This document shows, one piece after another, positions 57,046 through 64,000 of a stretch of 64,000 nt of DNA (positions are counted from its first letter, which is position 1; every line of letters begins with the position of its first letter). The notes under the pieces are model-generated. The model was not told where the DNA came from. It saw nothing but the letters and a program-made list of their open reading frames with translations, and made no database searches. The stretch covers positions 124,001-188,000 of the forward strand of contig NZ_PGGW01000060.1 in the NCBI RefSeq assembly GCF_002794255.1, in the 5' to 3' direction. Source of the DNA: Streptomyces carminius. GTDB taxonomy: Bacteria > Actinomycetota > Actinomycetes > Streptomycetales > Streptomycetaceae. Position numbers and translations under genes: made by a program.

Positions 57046-58485
57046 TCAGACGCCCGCGGACCTCCGGGGAGCGTTCTCGGCGGGGGCCGCCTCCTCCGCT
57101 CCCCCGGCCGGGGTGCCGGCACCGGCCGTGTCACGGGCGGCGGTGTCGGTGTCGGTGCCGGCGTTCTCGTCCAGGAGGGTCCGCTCGTCGAACGGAACGC
57201 GTCCGGCCAGCACCTCGGTGACCCGCTCCCGGTCGATCTCCTTCGTCCAGGTGCCGACCAGCACCGTGGCGACCGCGTTGCCCGCGAAGTTGGTCAGGGC
57301 CCGGGCCTCGCTCATGAAGCGGTCGATGCCGACGATCAGGCCCACGCCGTCGACCAGTTCCGGCCGGTGGGACTGCAGTCCGCCGGCGAGCGTGGCCAGT
57401 CCGGCGCCGGTCACGCCCGCCGCGCCCTTCGAGGCGATGACCATGAAGACCAGCAGCGAGATCTGCTGCCCCACCGAGAGCGGGTCGCCCATCGCCTCGG
57501 CCACGAACAGCGAGGCCATCGTCAGGTAGATCGCGGTGCCGTCGAGGTTGAACGAGTACCCGGTGGGGACGGTGATGCCCACCACCGGCTTGCTCACCCC
57601 CAGGTGCTCCATCTTCGCGATCAGCCGCGGCAGCGCCGACTCGGAGGAGGAGGTGGACAGGATCAGCAGGAACTCCCGGCCCAGGTAGCGCAGCAGGGTG
57701 AGGATGTTCAGTCCGGCCACCGCCTTCAGCAGCGCACCCAGCACCACGAAGACGAACAGCAGACAGGTGGTGTAGAAACCGATCATGATGACGGCCAGCG
57801 AGGTCAGGGCGTCCACGCCCGTCTCGCCGACCACCGCCGCGATGGCCCCGAAGGCACCGACCGGGGCCACCCACATGATCATGGCCAGGATCCGGAAGAC
57901 CAGCCGCTGGAGATGGCCGATGCCGCGCAGCACCGGGTCCCCGGCCGGTCCCATCGCCTGCAGCGCGAAGCCGGCGAGCAGCGCCACCAGCAGGGTCTGC
58001 AGTACCTCGCCCTCGGTGAAGGCGGAGACCAGGGTGGTGGGGACGACCCCCAGCAGGAAGTCGACGGTGCTCTCGCTCGCCCCCGCGGCCTGCTCGGCCC
58101 CGGCGCTCCTGGCCTCCTCGGTGAGCGTCAGGCCCGATCCGGGGTCCAGCACGTTGCCGACGACCAGGCCGATGGCGAGGGCGACGGTGGACATCACGAG
58201 GAAGTAGCCGAGCGCCAGCCCGCCCACCGCGCCGACCTTGGCCGCCTTGCGCACCGATCCGATGCCCAGCACGATCGTGCAGAAGATCACCGGCGAGATC
58301 ATCATCTTGATCAGGTCCACGAAGCCGGTGCCGAGCGGCTTGAGTTCCCCGGCCGCCCCGGGGGCGGCGAAACCGAGCGCGATGCCCGCCAGGACGGCGG
58401 CGATCACGGCCAGGTACAGGTAGTGGGTGCGGTCCCGTCCCCGGGGCCGCGCGGTCCGGTCGGGCGCGTCGGGCACGTCGGGCAC
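57046..58485 (-). CDS. dctA: Dicarboxylate:cation symporter (DAACS family, DctA/GltP-like)
   Basis: 479 residues, membrane protein. Family motifs: STSSSESALPRLIAKME (Ser-rich HP1 hairpin), TVPTGYSFNLDGTAIYLTMASLFVA (TM7 and substrate/cation site) and GVTGAGLATLAGGL (HP2). Imports C4-dicarboxylates such as succinate, malate and fumarate, or glutamate/aspartate. The context favours dicarboxylates. The GTG at 58485 has AGGAG 6 nt upstream. The C-terminal tail of about 45 residues is hydrophilic. It is divergent from a CitA/DcuS-type two-component system, the usual regulator of such transporters. Confidence 0.94.
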   Translation of the reverse strand: MPDVPDAPDRTARPRGRDRTHYLYLAVIAAVLAGIALGFAAPGAAGELKPLGTGFVDLIKMMISPVIFCTIVLGIGSVRKAAKVGAVGGLALGYFLVMSTVALAIGLVVGNVLDPGSGLTLTEEARSAGAEQAAGASESTVDFLLGVVPTTLVSAFTEGEVLQTLLVALLAGFALQAMGPAGDPVLRGIGHLQRLVFRILAMIMWVAPVGAFGAIAAVVGETGVDALTSLAVIMIGFYTTCLLFVFVVLGALLKAVAGLNILTLLRYLGREFLLILSTSSSESALPRLIAKMEHLGVSKPVVGITVPTGYSFNLDGTAIYLTMASLFVAEAMGDPLSVGQQISLLVFMVIASKGAAGVTGAGLATLAGGLQSHRPELVDGVGLIVGIDRFMSEARALTNFAGNAVATVLVGTWTKEIDRERVTEVLAGRVPFDERTLLDENAGTDTDTAARDTAGAGTPAGGAEEAAPAENAPRRSAGV

Positions 58486-58648
58486 GTCGGGCTCCTCGAA
58501 GGTCGCGGCTCCGGCCGGTCAGGGGGAGTCCTGCGTGAGTGTGCATCCGGCCGCTCCGCCGTTCACGGTTGTGTGCATTACGTGCACGGAAAGCCGGTGC
58601 CCGTCCGGGGCGGTCCCGCTCGGCGGACCGGCGGGCAGACTGGTGGCC
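58486..58648. promoter_or_regulatory. Divergent promoter region, dctA / two-component system
   Basis: 163 bp. An AT-richer segment at 58560-58590 (TTCACGGTTGTGTGCATTACGTGCACGG) contains the near-palindrome GTGCATTACGTGCAC (58571-58585), a possible response-regulator site. Confidence 0.5.
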
Positions 58649-60310
58649 ATGCGCCTCCCCCGTCCCCGCAGCCTGGCGGGCCAGCTCTTCGCGATGCAGG
58701 TCGTGCTGGTGGCCGTCGTGGTGGCCGGTTGCGCCCTGTACACCCATCTGGACGACCGTGCGCAGGCCGAGGCCGCCGCCCGGCACCGGGCCACCGCGAC
58801 GGCCCGGGCGATCGCCGACTCGCCCTCCGTGCGGGAGGCGATCGCCTCCCCCGATCCCGGCGCGCTGCTCCAGCCGTACGCCGAGCGGGTCCGCCACGAC
58901 ACCGGGGTGACCTTCGTGACGATCATGGATCCGCGCGGCATCCGCTGGACCCATCCGGAACCGGACCGGATCGGCCAGCGCTTCGTGGGGCACATCGGCC
59001 CGGCCCTGCGCGGGGAGACCTTCCACGAGACCTACACCGGCACCCTCGGCCCGTCCGTGCGGGTGGTCACCCCCGTCCGCGCCGGACCGGGGGGCGACGG
59101 GCGGATCGTGGGCCTGGTCAGCGCCGGGATCGCGGTGGAGCGGATCAGTGCCGAGGTGGAGCGGCGGATGGCCGTCCTGCTCGCGGTGGCCGGGGGCGCG
59201 GTACTGCTGGGCGGGCTGGGCACCTACGTGGTCAACGCCCGGCTGCGCCGCCACACCCGCGGCATGGACGCCGCCGGACTGAGCCGGATGCACGACTACC
59301 ACCAGGCCGCGCTGCACGCGGTGCGCGAGGGGCTGGTCATGCTCGACGGGCGGCGGCACGTGGCGCTGGCCAACGACGGCGCCCGTGAACTGCTGGGCCT
59401 GGACGGCCGGGGCGCACCGGACGTGATCGGACGCCATGTCACCGGCCTGGGCCTGCCCCGGTCGCTGACGGACGCCCTGCTGGCCCCCGGACCGCGGGTG
59501 GACGAGGTGCATCTGACCGAGGACCGCGTCCTGGTGGTGAACACCTCGCCGGTGTCCGGCGGCGAGCGGCGCGGCACGGTGGTCACCCTGCGGGACCACA
59601 CCGAACTGCAGGCCCTGGCGGGCGAACTGGACTCGGTGCGCGGCTTCGCCGAGGCGCTGCGCTCGCAGGCGCACGAGGCGGCCAACCGGCTGCACACCGT
59701 GGTGTCACTGATCGAACTGGGCCGGGAGCGGGAGGCGGTGGAGTTCGCCACGGCCGAGCTGGAACTGGCCCAGGCGCTGACCGACCAGGTGGTCGCGGCG
59801 GTCGCCGAGCCGGTGCTGGCGGCGCTGCTGCTGGGCAAGGCGGCGCAGGCGAACGAACGCGGGGTGGAGCTGGTGCTCACCGGTGACAGCCGGGTGGACG
59901 ACGGGGTGCTGCCCCCCGGCCTGCCGGCCCGGGACCTGGTGACGGTGCTGGGCAATCTGATCGACAACGCCCTCGACGCCACCGCCGACGGCAGCGGCAG
60001 CGGCTCAGACGGCGCCTTCGGCGGCAGCGGCCCCGCCCGGGTCGCGGTGACCGTCCGGGCCGCCCGGCACGAGTTGCTGCTGCGCGTCGGCGACAGCGGG
60101 CCGGGCGTCGATCCCACCGCCGCGGAGCACGTGTTCCGGCGCGGCTGGTCCACCAAGGAGGGCCGGGCCGCCGGCCGCGGACTGGGCCTGGCCCTGGCGC
60201 GGCAGACCGTACGCCGGCACGGCGGCACCGTGACGCTGGGCCGGGCGCCGTCCGGCGGCGCGGAGTTCACCGTGCGGCTGCCGCTGCGCACCACGGAGGT
60301 CCCGGCGTGA
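58649..60310 (+). CDS. CitA/DcuS-type sensor histidine kinase
   Basis: 553 residues. TM1 (about 10-30), an extracytoplasmic PDC/CACHE sensor (about 31-170, with FVTIMDPRGIRWTHPEPDRIGQRF and GRIVGLVSAGI), TM2 (about 172-192), a cytoplasmic PAS domain (about 205-320), then the kinase core. The phosphoacceptor is H342 in RSQAHEAANRLH, the SHEFMNKLH-like box of the CitA family. ATPase motifs are NLIDNALDA, GDSGPGV and GRGLGLAL. It senses an external carboxylate, probably to control the divergent symporter. ATG 58649 has only a weak GGTGG nearby. It overlaps the response regulator gene (GTGA). Confidence 0.94.
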   Translation: MRLPRPRSLAGQLFAMQVVLVAVVVAGCALYTHLDDRAQAEAAARHRATATARAIADSPSVREAIASPDPGALLQPYAERVRHDTGVTFVTIMDPRGIRWTHPEPDRIGQRFVGHIGPALRGETFHETYTGTLGPSVRVVTPVRAGPGGDGRIVGLVSAGIAVERISAEVERRMAVLLAVAGGAVLLGGLGTYVVNARLRRHTRGMDAAGLSRMHDYHQAALHAVREGLVMLDGRRHVALANDGARELLGLDGRGAPDVIGRHVTGLGLPRSLTDALLAPGPRVDEVHLTEDRVLVVNTSPVSGGERRGTVVTLRDHTELQALAGELDSVRGFAEALRSQAHEAANRLHTVVSLIELGREREAVEFATAELELAQALTDQVVAAVAEPVLAALLLGKAAQANERGVELVLTGDSRVDDGVLPPGLPARDLVTVLGNLIDNALDATADGSGSGSDGAFGGSGPARVAVTVRAARHELLLRVGDSGPGVDPTAAEHVFRRGWSTKEGRAAGRGLGLALARQTVRRHGGTVTLGRAPSGGAEFTVRLPLRTTEVPA

Positions 60311-61038
60311 CCGGCGGGACCGGAGCGGCCGGCGGCGGCACCGCGGACGGCGGGGCGCCCATCAGGGTGCTGGTCGTCGAGGACGACCCGGTGGCGGCCG
60401 ACGCCCACGCGCTGTACGTCTCCCGGGTGCCGGGCTTCACCGTCGCGGGGATCGCGCACTCCCGGGCGGAGGCCGGGCGGGCGCTGGACCGGCTGGCCGT
60501 CGATCTGCTGCTGCTCGACCTCTACCTGCCCGACGGCCACGGGCTGGCCCTGGTGCGCGCGCTGCGCGCGGCGGGCCACGGCACCGACGTCTTCGCGGTG
60601 ACCTCGGCCCGCGACCTGGCCGTCGTACGGGAGGGGGTCTCGCTCGGGGTCGTCCAGCACGTGCTGAAGCCCTTCACCTTCCCCACCCTGCGCGAGCGGC
60701 TCCAGCGGTACGCCCGGTTCCGGACGACCACCACCTGTGCGGGCGCGGAGGCGGGCAGTCAGGCGGAGGTGGACCGGGCGCTGGCCACCCTGCGGGCACC
60801 GGGCCGGACCGCGCTGCCCAAGGGACTGAGCGCCGCCACCCTGGAGGCGGTCACCGCCGCGCTGCGCTCGGCCGCCGGCCCGGGCCTGACGGCCGGCGCG
60901 GCGGCCGGGCGGGTGGGCGTCAACCGGATCACCGCCCGCCGCTACCTGGAGTACCTGGTGGGCACCGGACAGGCCGCCCGCACCCCGCGGTACGGCCAGG
61001 TGGGGCGGCCGGAGCTGTACTACCGCTGGCAGGGCTGA
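60307..61038 (+). CDS. CitB/DcuR-type response regulator
   Basis: 243 residues. Receiver domain with phosphoacceptor D71 (LLLLDLYLPDGHG), the acidic pair VVEDDP, and Lys in HVLKPFTF. The C-terminal part (GLSAATLEAVTAALRSAAGPGLTAGAAAGRVGVNRITARRYLEYLV) is the CitB-type helix-turn-helix. GTG 60307 overlaps the kinase stop, giving coupled synthesis. Expected to bind the promoter of the divergent symporter gene when phosphorylated. Confidence 0.94.
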   Translation: MTGGTGAAGGGTADGGAPIRVLVVEDDPVAADAHALYVSRVPGFTVAGIAHSRAEAGRALDRLAVDLLLLDLYLPDGHGLALVRALRAAGHGTDVFAVTSARDLAVVREGVSLGVVQHVLKPFTFPTLRERLQRYARFRTTTTCAGAEAGSQAEVDRALATLRAPGRTALPKGLSAATLEAVTAALRSAAGPGLTAGAAAGRVGVNRITARRYLEYLVGTGQAARTPRYGQVGRPELYYRWQG

Positions 61039-61099
61039 CGGCCGGGCACGGCGGGGCCGCCCGGGCCGCGGGCGGGGCGGGCACGGCGGACGGGACGGC

Positions 61100-62125
61100 T
61101 CAGAAGACCGCCTCGGTCTCGTCCATCCGCTCCTGCGGCACCGTCTTCAGCTCGGCCACCGCGTCCGCCAGCGGCACCATCGTGATCTCGTTGCCGCGCA
61201 GGGCCGTCATCCTGCCGAAGTCGCCGCGGTGGGCGGCCTCCACCGCGTGCCAGCCGAAGCGGGTGGCCAGCACCCGGTCGTACGCGGTGGGGGTGCCGCC
61301 GCGCTGGACGTGGCCGAGGATGACCGGGCGGGCCTCCTTGCCCAGCCGGTGCTCCAGCTCGATGGCCAGCCGGTTGCCGATGCCCGCGAAGCGCTCGTGG
61401 CCGTACTGGTCGATCTGCCCCTTCTCGTACGGCATCGAGCCCTCGGCCGGGCGCGCGCCCTCCGCCACGCAGATCACCGCGAACTTCTTGCCGCGCGCGA
61501 ACCGCTCCTGGACCATCTTGCACAGGTCGTCGATCTGGAAGGGCCGCTCGGGCACGCAGATGCCGTGCGCGCCGCTGGCCATCCCGGCCTCCAGCGCGAT
61601 CCAGCCCGCGTGCCGCCCCATGACCTCCACCACCATCACGCGCTGGTGGGACTCGGCGGTGGTCTTCAGCCGGTCGATGGCCTCGGTGGCCACGGTGACG
61701 GCGGTGTCGAAGCCGAAGGTGCGGTCGGTGGCGGAGATGTCGTTGTCGATCGTCTTGGGCACGCCGACCACCGGCAGCCCGGCGTCGGCCAGCATCCGGG
61801 CGGCGGTCAGGGTGCCCTCGCCGCCGATCGGGATGAGCGCGTCGAGCCCGAGGCGCTCCAGCAGCTCCTCGGAGTTGCGGCAGGCCTCCTGCAGTCGGCC
61901 GCGCTCCAGCCGGGCCGAGCCCAGGATGGTGCCGCCGCGGGCCAGGATGCCGGAGACGGAGTTGATGTCGAGTGGCCGGTGGCGGCCGTCGAGGAGGCCC
62001 TTGAAGCCGTCCTCGAAGCCGATGACTTCGTCGTTCCGGTCGACCACGGCGCGGTGCACGACCGAACGGATCACGGCGTTCAGACCGGGGCAGTCGCCGC
62101 CTGCGGTGAGGACTCCGATGCGCAT
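61100..62125 (-). CDS. pfkA: 6-phosphofructokinase
   Basis: 341 residues. Phosphorylates fructose-6-phosphate in glycolysis. N-terminal TAGGDCPGLNAVIR, the catalytic PKTIDNDISATDRTFGFDTA, and GGEGTLTAARML in the nucleotide site. The Gly in GGEGT together with Lys in PKTIDND is the combination seen in ATP-dependent Streptomyces PFKs, so ATP use is more likely than pyrophosphate, though not certain. ATG 62125 has AGGAGA 9 nt upstream. It is convergent with the response regulator gene and divergent from pta. Confidence 0.95.
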   Translation of the reverse strand: MRIGVLTAGGDCPGLNAVIRSVVHRAVVDRNDEVIGFEDGFKGLLDGRHRPLDINSVSGILARGGTILGSARLERGRLQEACRNSEELLERLGLDALIPIGGEGTLTAARMLADAGLPVVGVPKTIDNDISATDRTFGFDTAVTVATEAIDRLKTTAESHQRVMVVEVMGRHAGWIALEAGMASGAHGICVPERPFQIDDLCKMVQERFARGKKFAVICVAEGARPAEGSMPYEKGQIDQYGHERFAGIGNRLAIELEHRLGKEARPVILGHVQRGGTPTAYDRVLATRFGWHAVEAAHRGDFGRMTALRGNEITMVPLADAVAELKTVPQERMDETEAVF

Positions 62126-62424
62126 GGGGATCGTTTCTCCTGCTCGCTGCTGGTTCGGGTGCGCCACGGCGATTGTTTCACGCCCTGAACACATCCCGGC
62201 CGCCCGTCTCACATCTCGTTCGGTGCGCGACGTCACCGGGCCCGGCGGTAAGGTCGACGGTGGACCGGCGCCGGGCCGGAGGGCGACCGGCGCAGGACGG
62301 CCGGCTCGCCTGGTGAGGACGCGTTCCGGGCCCTTCTCCGCGGCGGTTCCGGCGCGGCGGACACGGGTACGCGACCGGGGACGGCCCCCGGGCCCGGTGA
62401 ACGCGAGACGTAGGGAGAACGCAC
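62126..62424. promoter_or_regulatory. Divergent promoter region, pfkA / pta
   Basis: 299 bp without a gene. It holds an AT-richer patch at 62165-62200 (GCGATTGTTTCACGCCCTGAACAC) that probably belongs to the pfkA promoter. The pta side is very GC-rich, with no clear hexamer. Confidence 0.45.
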
Positions 62425-64000
62425 GTGGCGCGCGGCGTGTACGTGACCGGTATCGGCCGCGGTGACGGCCGGCAGGTCGTGGAGCTGGGGGTCATGGAAC
62501 TCCTGTCCCGCCGGATCGGCCGGGTCGGTGTCTTCCGCCCGCTCGCCCACGACGGCCCCGACCCCATCTACGACCTGCTGCGCAGCCGCTACCGGCTGTC
62601 CCAGCCGCCGGGCACGGTGATGGGCCTGGGCTACGACGAGGCCGCCGCCGTCCTGGCCGACAAGGGCACCGACGAGCTGGTCTCCCTGCTGGTGGACCGC
62701 TTCCACACCGTCGCCCGCGGCTACGAGGCCGTCCTGGTGCTGGGCACCGACTTCGCCGACACCGGCCTGCCCGCCGAGCTGGCCCTCAACGCCCGGCTGG
62801 CCAACGAGTTCGGCACCCCGGTGCTGCCCGTGGTGGCCGGGGCGGGGCAGGACGAGGACTCGCTGACCGCCGAGGTCCGCAACGCCCACCACGCGTACGC
62901 CTCGCTGGGCTGCGAGGTGATCGCGATGATCGCCAACCGGGTGCCCGACGCGTTCGCCCACCGGGCCGCCCGCACCCTGGGCGGTCAGCTCCCGGTGCCG
63001 GTGTACGCCCTGCCGGAGGAGCCCGCGCTGGCCGCGCCGACCGTCTCCCAGGTCGCCGAGGCCCTCGGCGCGGAGGTCCTCCAGTCGGATCCGGACGGGC
63101 TGGCCCGCGATGTGCGCGGCTTCGTCTTCGGCGGCGCCACGCTGCCGACCTTCCTGCCCGCCCTCACCGAGGGCTGTCTGGTCCTCACCCCCGGGGACCG
63201 CGCCGACCTCGTCGTCGGCGCGCTCGCCGCGCACTCCGCGGGCTCCCCGGCCATCGCCGCGGTGCTGCTCACCACCGACCGGCGGCCCGGCGAGGAGACG
63301 ATGGCGCTGGCCGCCCGGCTCTCCCCGGGCACCCCGGTGCTGGCGGTGTCCGAGGGCTCGTTCCCGACCGCGGCCCGGCTGACCACCCTGGAGGGCAGGC
63401 TCACCACGGCCACCCCGCGCAAGGCCGAGATCGCGCTGGGCCTGTTCGAGAACGAGGTGGACACCGCCCGGCTCAGCGAACGGCTCTCGGTGGCCCGCGG
63501 CGACCGGGTCACCCCGATGATGTTCGAGCACGAGCTGATCGAGCGCGCCCGTTCCGACCGCCGCCACATCGTCCTGCCGGAGGGAGCCGAGGAGCGGGTA
63601 CTGCGGGCGGCGGAGGTGCTGCTGCGGCGGGGCGTGTGCGATCTGACCCTGCTGGGCCGGGAGGGCGAGGTCCGCCGCCGCACCGCCGACCTGGGCATCG
63701 ACCTGGGGCTGCTGGGCCACGACGAGCTCCCGGAGGGACCGGGCGCCTGGGCCCGGGTGGTGGACCCGGAGACCTCGCCGCTGCGCGAGCGCTTCGCCGA
63801 GCTGTACGCCAAGCTCCGCGCCCACAAGGGCGTCACCTACGAGCTGGCCTGGGACCTGGTGTCCGACGTGACGTACTTCGGCACCCTGATGGTGCAGGAG
63901 GGACTGGCCGACGGCATGGTCTCGGGCGCGGCGCACTCCACGGCGGCGACCCTGCGGCCCGCCTTCGAGATCATCCGCACCCGGCCGGACGCCGCGATCG
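62425..64000 (+). CDS. pta: Phosphate acetyltransferase (Pta), 3'-truncated by window edge
   Basis: 525 codons are visible; the frame is still open at base 64000. The GTG at 62425 has AGGGAGA about 7 nt upstream. Translation starts VARGVYVTGIGRGDGRQVVELG. It has the long three-domain form: an N-terminal P-loop-like/BioD-like region (1-220), a DRTGG domain (about 225-340), and the start of the catalytic PTA domain (RSDRRHIVLPEGAEERVLRAAEVLLRRG, about 373 onward; DLVSDVTYFGTLMVQEGLADGMVSGA near the edge). Interconverts acetyl-CoA and acetyl phosphate. ackA would be expected just beyond the window. Confidence 0.95.
   Translation, partial: MARGVYVTGIGRGDGRQVVELGVMELLSRRIGRVGVFRPLAHDGPDPIYDLLRSRYRLSQPPGTVMGLGYDEAAAVLADKGTDELVSLLVDRFHTVARGYEAVLVLGTDFADTGLPAELALNARLANEFGTPVLPVVAGAGQDEDSLTAEVRNAHHAYASLGCEVIAMIANRVPDAFAHRAARTLGGQLPVPVYALPEEPALAAPTVSQVAEALGAEVLQSDPDGLARDVRGFVFGGATLPTFLPALTEGCLVLTPGDRADLVVGALAAHSAGSPAIAAVLLTTDRRPGEETMALAARLSPGTPVLAVSEGSFPTAARLTTLEGRLTTATPRKAEIALGLFENEVDTARLSERLSVARGDRVTPMMFEHELIERARSDRRHIVLPEGAEERVLRAAEVLLRRGVCDLTLLGREGEVRRRTADLGIDLGLLGHDELPEGPGAWARVVDPETSPLRERFAELYAKLRAHKGVTYELAWDLVSDVTYFGTLMVQEGLADGMVSGAAHSTAATLRPAFEIIRTRPDAAI

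Overview
The window is high-GC DNA with strongly GC-biased third codon positions, GTG starts, GGAGG-type ribosome sites, chains of 4-bp ATGA/GTGA gene overlaps and rare TTA codons. With a GlgE/TreS/maltokinase locus, an NphB-type prenyltransferase and an actinomycete-type mevalonate operon, this points to a Streptomyces chromosome or a close relative. No rRNA, tRNA or CRISPR array was seen.

Bases 1-17004 look like the right part of a terpenoid/meroterpenoid biosynthetic cluster whose left part lies outside the window. A minus-strand operon (11717 down to 1113) carries a polyprenyl diphosphate synthase, mevalonate kinase, diphosphomevalonate decarboxylase, phosphomevalonate kinase, type 2 IPP isomerase, HMG-CoA reductase and HMG-CoA synthase, then an NphB-like aromatic prenyltransferase and a class II terpene-cyclase-like protein. 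A convergent, 5'-truncated gene at the left edge encodes a vanadium-haloperoxidase-like protein that lacks two key histidines. Two large LuxR-family regulators follow. One is a full P-loop ATPase type. The other lacks the P-loop domain and contains a TTA (bldA) codon.

Bases 17005-25914 are accessory. They hold a 1.28-kb gene-free stretch, a secreted GH11 xylanase with a CBM2 module, an MmyB-type regulator coupled to a short-chain dehydrogenase, a hairpin-rich relic resembling an IS200/IS605 end, an XRE regulator broken by an in-frame stop, a SAM methyltransferase and an S9 peptidase.

Bases 25887-34662 hold an N-acetylglutaminylglutamine-type amidotransferase coupled to the S9 peptidase, GntR and AraC regulators, a DHA2 exporter with an NmrA-like reductase, and small stress-type proteins (DUF2795-like, von Willebrand A, EF-hand).

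Bases 34756-64000 are core-like. They include glgX, an enoyl-CoA hydratase, an anti-sigma-type ATPase, a heterodimeric ABC exporter, a TTA-containing M4 protease, the GlgE alpha-glucan locus (glgP divergent from glgE-treS-mak-glgB), a C4-dicarboxylate symporter divergent from a CitA/CitB-type two-component system, phosphofructokinase, and pta, which runs off the right edge.

Functionally, the mevalonate operon supplies IPP/DMAPP and a prenyl diphosphate to the prenyltransferase and cyclase. The glg genes interconvert trehalose, maltose-1-phosphate and branched alpha-glucan. The regulators and two TTA codons tie parts of the window to development.
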